A DNA stretch of 64,000 nt from JACCXM01 sp046328335. GTDB taxonomy: Bacteria > Chloroflexota > Chloroflexia > Thermomicrobiales > UBA6265. Positions within the stretch are counted from its first letter, which is position 1, and each line of letters begins with the position of its first letter. The position numbers and the translations under genes were made by a program. The notes beneath the pieces are model-generated. The model did not search any database. It was not told the DNA's origin and saw nothing but the letters and a program-made list of their open reading frames with translations. Shown one piece after another: positions 54,792 to 62,780 of this stretch. The DNA lies in assembly GCA_046328335.1 (NCBI GenBank), contig JAXLWU010000017.1, forward strand, positions 1 to 64,000, written 5' to 3'.

Positions 54792-55316
54792 CTACTCCCG
54801 CGACTCCGCGTCCCGCCGCGCCAGCCACGCCTCCAGAATCTGCCGGTCTCGCGGAAAGGCGAGTTCCGGCAGTTCTCCGAGGGAAAACCAGCCGACATCG
54901 GTGAGATCATCCCCGGCCGCCGGTTCTCCGTCGCCAGTTGCCGCGTAGACCGCCAGCACCACGGGATCGCCTTCACAGGAGAAGAGCCCGACAAGCGGGC
55001 CGAGCGTCAGATCGAGACCGGTTTCTTCTCGGCCCTCCCGGACCGCGGCAACCTCGACGCGCTCCCCTCGCTCCACGAATCCAGCGGGAAAACTCCACTT
55101 GCCTGGCTCGCGCGTGCTGGCGCCTCGCTTGCCGAGGAGGACCAGATCATCCCTTACAACCAGCACAGCCACCGCAAGTTTCGGGTCGACATACGTCACC
55201 CGGCCGCACGCTTCGCAGACCGGCCGCGGTCGTCCTTCGATCTCCCGCGCTTCCGTCCGCGCACCACAGGCAACGCAGAACAGCACCGTGCCCGGTTCTG
55301 TCACGTCAACGGGCAC
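54792..55316 (-). CDS. Nudix hydrolase with N-terminal zinc ribbon
   Basis: 174 residues. Two Cys pairs (FCVACGARTE and PVCEACGRVTY) form a zinc ribbon as in NADH pyrophosphatases (NudC), followed by the Nudix box GFVERGERVEVAAVREGREETGL of standard spacing with the EExxGL-type REETGL. It lacks the NudC N-terminal domain, so the substrate may be another nucleoside diphosphate derivative. GTG start at 55316; an in-frame GTG five codons on is an alternative. Confidence 0.88.
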   Translation of the reverse strand: MPVDVTEPGTVLFCVACGARTEAREIEGRPRPVCEACGRVTYVDPKLAVAVLVVRDDLVLLGKRGASTREPGKWSFPAGFVERGERVEVAAVREGREETGLDLTLGPLVGLFSCEGDPVVLAVYAATGDGEPAAGDDLTDVGWFSLGELPELAFPRDRQILEAWLARRDAESRE

Positions 55317-55395
55317 GGTGCATTGCGCTCATTTCACCCTCGTGCTGGCTTATCGCTGCTTCGCGACCCTGGTGCCTCGCCGCAGTCCCCAGACG

Positions 55396-57075
55396 CTAGC
55401 GAAGACCCAGGATTGACCATGGATTCGGCACCTTACCGATCGGCACCGAAATCAATGTTGGCTCGTTCGCCCGCACCGACTCTTCGATGGCCCGCGTGAG
55501 TGCTGCCGGGGTCTCCACCCCGCGCCCAGCAACACCGAACGCATCGGCCAGTTTGAGGTAGTCCGGATTGTTCAGATCGGACGCGATCGTGCGCCCATTG
55601 AACTGCTCCTGCTGGATGCGCCGCACGTTCCCGTATGCATTGTCGTCGAACACGACAACAACCGCCGAAATGTTGTGCTGCGCCATCGTCGCCAATTCGT
55701 TCAGGCAGAAGCCGAAGCCGCCATCGCCGTTGATCGACACGACCACCTTGTCCGGGTGAGCGACTTTGGCCCCGAGCGCCGTCGGAAAACCGTAGCCAAG
55801 CGTGCCCTGATAGCCGGGCGTGATGTACGTTCGCGGCTCGTAGACCGGCAGCGCCAGATTCGACCAGTACCCGACCTGGGTCATCTCGGAGATCAGGATG
55901 CCGTCATCCGGCAGGGCCTGGCGCACCGCGAGGCCATAGTCTGCCTGGGGACCGATCGCCGCCGTCCGCTCGGCAATGCCCTTCTTCAGTTCGCTCAGGT
56001 CCGCTTCACGCCACTCGGCGCCTCCTGTAGTCCGCTCCAATAGATCGGCCAGCGCGGCCAGTCCGGCCTTGGCATCCGCCTCGATGGCCACGGTTGCCCG
56101 GTAGTTGCGGTTGAGTTCCTCGGGATCGATGTCGAGTTGAATGACGGTCCGGTCCGGGCCAAGTCCCCATTTTGCCGTCGCCGGATCGACGAAGCGCGTG
56201 CCGACCGCGAGGACGACATCAGCCTGCGCCAGCAGTTCCCTGCCGCCCAGGATCGACTGCGCCAGGTGATCGCGATCGGACAGCGCCCCCTTGCCATTGG
56301 AGGTCATTACTACCGGCGCCGGCAGCAGGTGGGCCAGCCGCCGCAATTCGTCCCACGCGCCGCTGGCGATCACGCCACCGCCGGACCAGATCAGGGGACG
56401 CTTGGCCGCAGCCAGCAGTTTGGCCGCGCGATCGAGCGCTTCCGGATCGCCGGCATGTCGTCTTGGCAGTGGGGCAGCCGTTTTCAGGGAGACATCGCCC
56501 TCGGCAAACAGCGTATCCGGCGGAATCTCGATCTCGACCGGGCGCGTGCGTCCGCGCCGGACCTCGCCAAAAGCCCGCTCCACGACCGCCGGAATCTCGT
56601 CCGGCGTTTCCGCGCGCTCGGCGTGCTTCGTCACCGAGCGGATCATCCCCAGCTGATTTGGAATTTCGTGCAGCAGCCCGCGGCCAAACTCGATCAGATC
56701 GGATTGAATCTGGCCGGTGATGCACAGCACCGGCGAATTGCAGGCGTATGCGGTGGCAAGCGCGGCGGTCGCATTCAGCAAACCTGGCCCCGGCACGACC
56801 ATGCAGACGCCGACCTCGCCTGTGGTCCGCGCGTAGCCGTCGGCCATGTACGCCGCCGCCTGTTCGTGCCGCGGATGAATCACCCGCACACGATCTGTCA
56901 CGTCGTACAGCGCATCGAATGCCCCATCGAGTTGAACACCCGGCAACGCGAACAGCGTATCGACCCCGTTCGCGATGAGCGACGAGATCAACGCCTGTCC
57001 ACCCGTCATCGACCGTGGGGCGAGCACCGCGGTATGTCCATTGGCCCCTGCGACTCGATTCTGAACTACGACCAC
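55396..57075 (-). CDS. Thiamine-diphosphate-dependent enzyme (acetolactate synthase-like)
   Basis: 559 residues with the three-domain layout of the acetolactate synthase/benzoylformate decarboxylase family: catalytic Glu region VIHPRHEQAAAYMADGYART, VVPGPGLLNATAALATAYA, the central nucleotide-like domain with LIWSGGGVIASGAW, and the ThDP motif GDGGFGFCLNELATM followed by DDNAYGNVR. No regulatory small subunit is adjacent, so a catabolic or side role is likely. GTG 57075 has AAGGA seven bases upstream; ATG 57009 (MTGGQALISSLI) is the homology-based alternative. Confidence 0.9.
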   Translation of the reverse strand: MVVVQNRVAGANGHTAVLAPRSMTGGQALISSLIANGVDTLFALPGVQLDGAFDALYDVTDRVRVIHPRHEQAAAYMADGYARTTGEVGVCMVVPGPGLLNATAALATAYACNSPVLCITGQIQSDLIEFGRGLLHEIPNQLGMIRSVTKHAERAETPDEIPAVVERAFGEVRRGRTRPVEIEIPPDTLFAEGDVSLKTAAPLPRRHAGDPEALDRAAKLLAAAKRPLIWSGGGVIASGAWDELRRLAHLLPAPVVMTSNGKGALSDRDHLAQSILGGRELLAQADVVLAVGTRFVDPATAKWGLGPDRTVIQLDIDPEELNRNYRATVAIEADAKAGLAALADLLERTTGGAEWREADLSELKKGIAERTAAIGPQADYGLAVRQALPDDGILISEMTQVGYWSNLALPVYEPRTYITPGYQGTLGYGFPTALGAKVAHPDKVVVSINGDGGFGFCLNELATMAQHNISAVVVVFDDNAYGNVRRIQQEQFNGRTIASDLNNPDYLKLADAFGVAGRGVETPAALTRAIEESVRANEPTLISVPIGKVPNPWSILGLR

Positions 57076-57366
57076 TCCTCGATCCTTCCTGAACGCATCC
57101 CGAACGTCGCACCGTCGCGACCGCATGGTCACCTTGGCGGAAGTGTAATCCGCGAGGCTTTGACCGACCTTTGGTTACCCCCTAGACCTAATGCTTCCCT
57201 TTCGCTAGTATTGCGCCAGTCAGGTTGCCGGTTCGCTGGAAAGCGCCGGGGGAACTATCAGCTCGGTGGTACACTCCCGCGGCTGAGCCTGCACCCCCGC
57301 CATGGCGATTCGTCGGACCAATTGCCTGACGGGGTTTTGCGTTTCGTCGTGCAGGGGTTCGTGTTT

Positions 57367-59388
57367 ATGGAAGCACTGTTGCTCGCGGCGCGCCTGATCC
57401 TCGCCGCGGTCTTCGTGGTGTCGGGGGTCGCGAAATTACTCGATCTCAGCGGCGGTCAGAAAGCCATGAGGTCGTTCGGTGTGCCGGAGTCGATGACCAG
57501 CTCGGCGGGAATTCTCCTCCCGATCGTCGAGCTGCTGGTCGCGGTGCTCCTTATCCCGACGGCCACCGCGAAGTGGGGAGCGCTGGCGGCATTTCTCCTG
57601 CTGGCGGTCTTCACCATCGGCATCAGTTACAACCTGGCCCGTGGCCGCAAGTTCGAGTGCCATTGTTTCGGTGAACTGACCCATTCCGAGATCGGGCCGT
57701 CGACGCTCATCCGCAATGCCGTTCTGGCCGTTATCGCGCTCTTCGTCGCGTACAACGGATTTGCCAACGACACAATCGGACTTTCGGTCGCTGAGGGGTT
57801 TGGAGGGCTTGACGTGTTCCAATGGCTCGTCTTGATCATCGGCGTTGTGATCCTTCTCGCGCTTGCCGGAATCGCCTGGCTCCTGGTCCATCTCCTGGGA
57901 CAGAATGGCCGGCTCCTCGTCCGAATCGACGCCATCGAATCGGCGCTCGAGGATGCGGATATCGCTCTTCCCAGCGATGATGATGAAGACGAGGAGGATG
58001 AGGAAGAAGAGGAAGAGGGTCTGCCTTTTGGCTCTCCCGCACCAGCCTTCAGCCTCTCCGGTCTCTATGGCGAGACGATGACGCTCGACGCGCTGCGCGC
58101 CGCCGAAAAGCCGGTCATGCTGATCTTCTCCGATCCCGGCTGCGGCCCCTGCAACGGGCTCATGCCTGAAGTCGGCAAGTGGCAGCAGGAACACGCCGAC
58201 AAATTGACCATTGCCGTGATTTCTCGCGGTTCCCTGGAAGACAACCGCAGCAAGAAAAAGCAGCACAATCTCGGCACCGTCCTGATGCAGAAGGACTCTG
58301 AGGTCGCTGATGAATACCTGACCTACGGCACCCCGACGGCCGTCCTCGTCCGCCCCGACGGCACGATCGGTAGCGGCGCGGCCGGCGGCGCCGATGAGAT
58401 CCGTACCCTGCTCAAGCAGGCCCTGGCCGGCAAGGTTCCCGTTCCCGCGCCACGAGCCGCCGCCGCGCCGCGCCCAGCCGCGGTTCCCGCGCCCGCTCGC
58501 CCAGCCGCTCCCGCGCCGCAGCCGCAGGCGGCGCGCGGCCTCGCCAGCATCGGCCGCGACGCGCCGGTGGTCGAGTTGAACGATCTGGAGGGCAAGCCGG
58601 TCAAACTCGCCGACTTCGCCGGCCACCCCACGGCGGTCCTCTTCTGGAATCCGGGGTGCGGCTTTTGCCAGCGCATGGTGGACGACCTGAAGGCGTGGGA
58701 ATCGAATCATCCCGCGGATGCGCCGAAACTCCTCGTCGTCTCCACCGGCGAAGTCGATCGCAACAAGGAACTCGGACTCGGGTCACCAGTGGTTCTCGAC
58801 GGTGGCTTCAACACCGGCCGCGCCTTTGGCGCCAGCGGCACGCCATCGGCGGTTCTCGTCAGCGCCGATGGCAAGATCGCCTCCGGACTCGCGGTGGGTG
58901 GGCCCACGGTCCTTTCGCTGCTTCGCAATGAAGCGCCGCATCTGCTCGATCCCTCCGCGGCGGAACCGGAAGCCGAAGCGCCGGCGGCGCCACGCGGTGT
59001 CGGCCGTGGTGGCAAGGCCCCGCAGGTGGAACTGCCCGACCTCGATGGCAAGCGCGTCGCGCTTGACGACATTCGCAACGGCCGGACCGCGCTCCTCTTC
59101 TGGAATCCCGGCTGCGGCTTCTGCCAGCGTCTCGTCAGCGACCTCAAGGAGTGGGAGACATCGCGCGGTGACACCGCGCCGCAGTTGGTCCTGATCTCCA
59201 CCGGCGCCGCTGACGCCAACCGCGCCCACGGATTGTCCTCGACGATCCTGCTCGATCAGGGCTTCAGCACCGGCGAGAAGTTCGGCGCATCCGGCACTCC
59301 CTCGGCGATCCTCATTGACGCCGATGGCAATGTTGCCTCCGATCTCGCGGTCGGCGGCCCGGACGTGATGTCGCTCCTCCGCTCATAG
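57367..59388 (+). CDS. MauE/DoxX-like membrane domain fused to three thioredoxin-like domains
   Basis: 673 residues. Residues 1-175 are a membrane domain with four or five helices and the MauE-type motif FECHCFGEL (about 97-103). A short acidic linker (about 204-218, Asp/Glu only) leads to a first thioredoxin-like domain with CGPC (259-262) and cis-Pro in GTPTA. A Pro/Ala-rich linker (about 357-390) leads to a second domain with CGFC (431-434) and GTPSA, and a third follows with CGFC (583-586) and GTPSA. Domains 2 and 3 are near duplicates. The role is probably thiol-disulfide exchange outside the membrane, with the membrane domain feeding electrons. A terminator follows at 59420. Confidence 0.88.
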   Translation: MEALLLAARLILAAVFVVSGVAKLLDLSGGQKAMRSFGVPESMTSSAGILLPIVELLVAVLLIPTATAKWGALAAFLLLAVFTIGISYNLARGRKFECHCFGELTHSEIGPSTLIRNAVLAVIALFVAYNGFANDTIGLSVAEGFGGLDVFQWLVLIIGVVILLALAGIAWLLVHLLGQNGRLLVRIDAIESALEDADIALPSDDDEDEEDEEEEEEGLPFGSPAPAFSLSGLYGETMTLDALRAAEKPVMLIFSDPGCGPCNGLMPEVGKWQQEHADKLTIAVISRGSLEDNRSKKKQHNLGTVLMQKDSEVADEYLTYGTPTAVLVRPDGTIGSGAAGGADEIRTLLKQALAGKVPVPAPRAAAAPRPAAVPAPARPAAPAPQPQAARGLASIGRDAPVVELNDLEGKPVKLADFAGHPTAVLFWNPGCGFCQRMVDDLKAWESNHPADAPKLLVVSTGEVDRNKELGLGSPVVLDGGFNTGRAFGASGTPSAVLVSADGKIASGLAVGGPTVLSLLRNEAPHLLDPSAAEPEAEAPAAPRGVGRGGKAPQVELPDLDGKRVALDDIRNGRTALLFWNPGCGFCQRLVSDLKEWETSRGDTAPQLVLISTGAADANRAHGLSSTILLDQGFSTGEKFGASGTPSAILIDADGNVASDLAVGGPDVMSLLRS

Positions 59389-59419
59389 CGGCCGCGATTT
59401 ACGTACTTCGTCAAACGAC

Positions 59420-59450
59420 ACGGGGCGGTCCGATTGGACCGCCCCGTTTG
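59420..59450 (+). terminator. Intrinsic terminator of the thioredoxin-fusion gene
   Basis: Perfect 12-bp inverted repeat (ACGGGGCGGTCC / GGACCGCCCCGT), loop GATT, followed by TTTG. Confidence 0.82.
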
Positions 59451-59544
59451 CCTTCCCCAAGAACGCCAGGCCAAACAGCAACGAGCGGCTCTCATGGCGT
59501 CCCGACGCAGGAGGGACCGCGGCGTTTACGCGGTTCCCAACCAC

Positions 59545-59577
59545 CGACGAGGTTCCTCGTTCCTCGGAACGACACCG
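59545..59577 (-). repeat. Dispersed palindromic repeat, family B (partial, reversed)
   Basis: On the minus strand GTGTCGTTCCGAGGAACGAG followed by GAACCTCGTCGGTGG corresponds to the first arm of family B at 26464 and 42235. Confidence 0.7.
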
Positions 59578-59697
59578 GTCTTGCGCGCCTCTCGCTCGCG
59601 CCCCGATGAGATCCTCTCCCGGAGCGCGTTCACAGGGGTAAGAAAGGTTGAAATCAGGCGTTCGCTTCGCGTTGGGAAGGTCATGACGCGGCACAAG

Positions 59698-59809
59698 AGC
59701 CTCTCTCCCTGCGCACAGGGAGAGGGGTTGGGGTGAGGGCCAGCGCCGCGAGACCACCATACCTGCCCTTGTCAGCCGCCTCGACGGGAGAGGGGTCGGT
59801 ATGAAGGGG
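59698..59809 (+). repeat. Dispersed palindromic repeat, family A (composite copy 3)
   Basis: First unit CCTCTCTCCCTGCGCACAGG...GAGGGGTTGGGGTGAGGG, spacer with GCCGCGAGACCACCATACCT and CTTGTCAGCC, second half-unit GACGGGAGAGGGGTCGGTAT. Confidence 0.88.
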
Positions 59810-59832
59810 GCGCCGCGAGGACGCGGCATTAT

Positions 59833-60195
59833 TCATCCGCCTTCGATCGCCGGATCCCTACCTACCCGGCTCTCCGATGGCGGGTTCGGACACGGTTCCA
59901 CATGCCAGATCACCTCCGCCCCACCCGCCAGGCTCACCTCGGCCAGGAAATCGGCCAACTGCTCCCGCGCCACGTAGTAACTGTTCTCGTGGGGATGCAA
60001 TTCCGCCGATTCCAGCCTGGTCACCACCCGATAGAACGTGGGCAGCGTCGTTCGTTCCTCGGCCATCGGCCCGACATGGCGATAGTGATAGCGGGAACCC
60101 TTGGCCGCACTGACCCAATCGACATCCGCCCAGCCGCTGCCATCGGGGTTGTCCGGGATCCACAGCCGGTCGCTGATCGCGCGGTCGGGGGTCAC
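59833..60195 (-). CDS. Hypothetical protein coupled to a MerR-type regulator
   Basis: 120-residue protein rich in Trp, Tyr and His (ADVDWVSAAKGSRYHYRHVG), then TTLPTFYRVVTRLESAELHP and LADFLAEVSLAGGAEVIWHV. No membrane segment, signal or recognised motif. The GTG at 60195 overlaps the stop of the MerR gene by 4 bases (GTGA), so the two are coupled. It may be an effector-binding or target protein of the regulator. A palindromic operator lies in front of the pair. Confidence 0.65.
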   Translation of the reverse strand: MTPDRAISDRLWIPDNPDGSGWADVDWVSAAKGSRYHYRHVGPMAEERTTLPTFYRVVTRLESAELHPHENSYYVAREQLADFLAEVSLAGGAEVIWHVEPCPNPPSESRVGRDPAIEGG

Positions 60196-60686
60196 GCGCT
60201 CGGCCCCGCTCGGTCGAGGTTGTCGAGCACGATCTTCGCCTGTTTGACGATGGTGTCGACCGCCCGTTCCAGTTGATAGTCCCGTGCCCGGCCACCCGGC
60301 TCGCGCACATGCAATTCCAGATCGGGGTGGAGCATGACTCGCCGCCAACGGTCCTCTGGTGGCGCCGTCTCGACCTGGAGCATCGCCGCCAGATCCGACT
60401 CGCGGAGTCCGCTCAATCGCTCCCTGATCTCATCCAGCGGCAAGTGATCGTCCTTCAACCGCGCGATCATCTTCAGCCGCAGGAGATGCCCCGGTCCGTA
60501 GGTCGCCCCCACCCCCCGACCGCGTGCCGCGGGCAAAAGTCCCTCGGTGATGTAGTAGCGAATGGTCCGCGGCGAGATTCCCGTTTCTCGTTCGAGATCG
60601 GCGATGGTGTACCGGTACGGCTCAGCGGACAGCGTGCCGATGGCGGCACTCCCAACCGGCAACGATTCACGGCCTCGCTCTCGCAC
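60192..60686 (-). CDS. MerR-family transcriptional regulator
   Basis: 164 residues. After a 25-residue lead, the winged helix-turn-helix reads YTIADLERETGISPRTIRYY and ITEGLLPAARGRGVGATYGP, then HLLRLKMIARLKDDHLPLDE with the linker helix DEIRERLSGLRESDL. The C-terminal 70 residues (DYQLERAVDTIVKQAKIVLD at the end) contain no cysteines, so it is not a metal sensor of the classic type. GTG start at 60686 with GAAGGAT close upstream. It is the first gene of a two-gene operon and probably represses or activates its own promoter through the palindrome at 60738-60760. Confidence 0.88.
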   Translation of the reverse strand: MRERGRESLPVGSAAIGTLSAEPYRYTIADLERETGISPRTIRYYITEGLLPAARGRGVGATYGPGHLLRLKMIARLKDDHLPLDEIRERLSGLRESDLAAMLQVETAPPEDRWRRVMLHPDLELHVREPGGRARDYQLERAVDTIVKQAKIVLDNLDRAGPSA

Positions 60687-60737
60687 GATCCTTCACCAAT
60701 CTCCGCCGCGCCGCACCGGGGCGACGATCATGTTCGA

Positions 60738-60760
60738 TAGCGACAGTCATCCTGTCGCTA
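60738..60760. promoter_or_regulatory. Palindromic operator, probably for the MerR regulator
   Basis: Perfect inverted repeat TAGCGACAG-TCATC-CTGTCGCTA (9-bp arms, 5-base centre), 52 bases upstream of the MerR start and just ahead of the divergent membrane-protein gene. MerR proteins bind such dyads of 18-23 bases. Confidence 0.68.
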
Positions 60761-60772
60761 CCAGTCTAACCG

Positions 60773-61057
60773 ATGGCCGTGGCGATCGCGCTATCATCTC
60801 GCGAGAAATCGCCGGATTGGCCGGCGATTGGTGTGTCAGGGATCATTCGACTCGTGGGTCCACAAGCTATCCTCTGGTTCGGCATCGCGGGTGGGTCACT
60901 CGCATTGGCGGTTTCGCTGCTCTATTCCCGCTATGTGCGCAAAGATCCGCAGGCCGTCCGCTCCGGTAGCGGGTTCACCCTTTTCGCCGTCTGTCTCGTG
61001 CTCTTTGGCATTGGCGCGGCTGTAGCCGGTCTGGCTTCGGCTCGGATTGGACGTTGA
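60773..61057 (+). CDS. Small membrane protein, function unknown
   Basis: Up to 94 residues with two hydrophobic helices, AILWFGIAGGSLALAVSLLY and FTLFAVCLVLFGIGAAVAGL, joined by a basic loop SRYVRKDPQAVRSG. The start is uncertain: ATG 60773 has no ribosome-binding site, and GTG codons at 60833 and 60854 keep both helices. It lies opposite the MerR operator and its stop overlaps the BtpA start by one base, so the two are likely cotranscribed. Confidence 0.6.
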   Translation: MAVAIALSSREKSPDWPAIGVSGIIRLVGPQAILWFGIAGGSLALAVSLLYSRYVRKDPQAVRSGSGFTLFAVCLVLFGIGAAVAGLASARIGR

Positions 61058-61866
61058 TGGAGACCGCGATGACCCATCGGCAGCAGATCTACCGCATCGT
61101 CGGCGTCATTCACCTACCCGCGCTCCCGGGATCGCCTCTCGGTCCCGCCGCGTCAGAACTGCCGCGACTCATTGATCGAGCCCGGCGTGACGCCGCGACC
61201 TGGGCTGAAGGCGGCGCGAACGCGCTGGTCATCGAAAACTTCCATGACGTTCCGTTCGCCAAGGAACATGTCGGTCCCGAGACGATTGCGGCAATGACCC
61301 TGGCTGTCGCCGCAATCATCGCCGAATCCGGTCTTCCCGCCGGGGTCAACGTCCTGCGTAACGATGTGCTCGGCGCGGTAGGCATTGCCGCGGCCACGGG
61401 CGCGGCCTTCGTGCGCGCCAATGTCTACGTCGGCGCCGCGATCACCGACCAGGGCCTGATCGAGGGCCGCGCGGATGCCGTGCAAGCGCTGATTCGCCGC
61501 CTTGGTGCGCCGATTGCGGTGTGGGCGGATGTCGATGTCAAGCACGCCGCGCCGCTCGCGCCACGGCCGCTTGGTGAACTGGCTGAGGATGCCGTCAAGC
61601 GCGGCCTGGCCCGGGCGCTCATCGTTACCGGGCCCGGCACGGGGCAGCCCGCAAACCCTGACGATCTTCGTGCCGTCCGCGCGGGGGTTCCCGATGTGCC
61701 GCTCTATGTTGGCAGCGGCGCCAGTCCGGCAACGCTGCCGGGGTTGCTGACGATTGCCGACGGCGCGATCATCGGCACGGCCGCCAAGCAGGACGGTCTC
61801 GTCATCAATCCGGTCGATCCCGCCCGCGTGCGCGCTCTCGTCGCCGCGGCCGCTACCGTCCGATGA
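61057..61866 (+). CDS. BtpA/SgcQ-family TIM-barrel protein
   Basis: 269 residues of the BtpA family (named for photosystem I biogenesis in cyanobacteria; other members, such as SgcQ, occur with sugar systems). Marks are GVIHLPALPGSPLGP, GANALVIENFHDVPFAKEHV, GLPAGVNVLRNDVLGAVGIA, FVRANVYVGAAITDQGLIEG and VWADVDVKHAAPL, with a phosphate-type loop LYVGSGASPATL near the end. Function in non-phototrophs is unknown. ATG at 61057 (or 61069). Its 3' end overlaps the convergent enoyl-CoA hydratase gene by 14 bases. Confidence 0.88.
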   Translation: METAMTHRQQIYRIVGVIHLPALPGSPLGPAASELPRLIDRARRDAATWAEGGANALVIENFHDVPFAKEHVGPETIAAMTLAVAAIIAESGLPAGVNVLRNDVLGAVGIAAATGAAFVRANVYVGAAITDQGLIEGRADAVQALIRRLGAPIAVWADVDVKHAAPLAPRPLGELAEDAVKRGLARALIVTGPGTGQPANPDDLRAVRAGVPDVPLYVGSGASPATLPGLLTIADGAIIGTAAKQDGLVINPVDPARVRALVAAAATVR

Positions 61867-62653
61867 ATTGAGGCGGACGCCGTTCCGCGAACGCCGCCAG
61901 ACCTTCCGCATAGTCAGCGGTCTCGTCGAGCGATGCCCGGAGATCGTTGACGATCGCCCGCGCCCGATCGAAGGGCTGGCCGTGACTATCCGCCAGTCCC
62001 CGTTTCACCGCTCGCACCGCCAGCGGCGCGTTTGCCGCGATCAGGCCGGCGATCTCCTGCGCGGTCGCCATCATCTGCTCCCGTGCCACCAACCGGTCGA
62101 TCAGGCCGATCCGGTAGGCTTCGGCCGCGTCGATCTGACGCCCGGTGAAGAGCAGATCGCGGGCAGCGCCACCCCCGACAATGCGCGGCAGCCGTAGCGC
62201 TCCGCCCGCCCCAGGGAAAATGCCGATCTTGACTTCTGGAAAGCCAAATGTCGCGTCGTCGCTCGCCACCCGCAGGTCGCAGGCGATGGCCAGCTCGCCG
62301 CCACCCGCCAGCGCGTACCCGCGAACGGCGGCAATGGTTGGCATCGGTAGCGCGGCCAGGGCTTCCGCGGCGGCCTCGATCGCGGCGGTGTGTGCCGCCC
62401 GTTCGTGTCCGGAGAGGATTCGCCGCTCCTTGAGATCGGCGCCAGCGCAGAACGCGCGGTCTCCGGCGCCGGTGACAATCACCACGCGCACGTCGCGCCG
62501 ATCGACCAGCGTTTCACACACCTCGAGCAGGTCGGCGGCCAACTGGCGGCTGATCGCGTTCAGCGCTTGCGGCCGGTTGAGCGTGACCGTCGCGACTTGC
62601 CCGTCTGCTTCGACCTCGAGCCGCACCGCCCGCTCGGCTTCGTTCTCTGTCAT
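61853..62653 (-). CDS. Enoyl-CoA hydratase/isomerase family protein
   Basis: 266-residue crotonase-fold protein. Marks are VTLNRPQALNAISRQLAADL, the oxyanion-hole segments DRAFCAGADLKER and RGYALAGGGELAIACDLRVA, and the catalytic-Glu regions FGFPEVKIGIFPGAGGALRL. Hydratase activity needs two Glu; GFPEVKIG gives one and the segment GGGELAIACD the other, so it could be an active enoyl-CoA hydratase. It is divergent from the acyl-CoA dehydrogenase gene, a common pairing in fatty-acid or branched-chain acid breakdown. Confidence 0.92.
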   Translation of the reverse strand: MTENEAERAVRLEVEADGQVATVTLNRPQALNAISRQLAADLLEVCETLVDRRDVRVVIVTGAGDRAFCAGADLKERRILSGHERAAHTAAIEAAAEALAALPMPTIAAVRGYALAGGGELAIACDLRVASDDATFGFPEVKIGIFPGAGGALRLPRIVGGGAARDLLFTGRQIDAAEAYRIGLIDRLVAREQMMATAQEIAGLIAANAPLAVRAVKRGLADSHGQPFDRARAIVNDLRASLDETADYAEGLAAFAERRPPQFIGR

Positions 62654-62780
62654 CGCTCTCCCTCATCAAACCCAATCTCTGCCAGCGATTCTCCCATGCG
62701 CACCAGCCTGACGCCGAAACCGGCATGGTAGGATCGCGCCGCTAGGACGACTGGGATCGAAGCACGGGAGCGAATGCGAG

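Larger units (their letters stand above)
59389..59832. other. Repeat-rich intergenic region
   Basis: About 440 bases between the thioredoxin fusion and a convergent hypothetical gene. It contains the terminator at 59420-59450, an inverted partial family B repeat (59545-59577) and a family A composite repeat (59698-59809). No gene is supported. Confidence 0.7.

Noticed and set aside
57436..58710. 424-codon minus-strand open frame opposite the thioredoxin fusion
   Set aside because: Antisense shadow; the plus strand carries three CxxC domains and a terminator in the right place.
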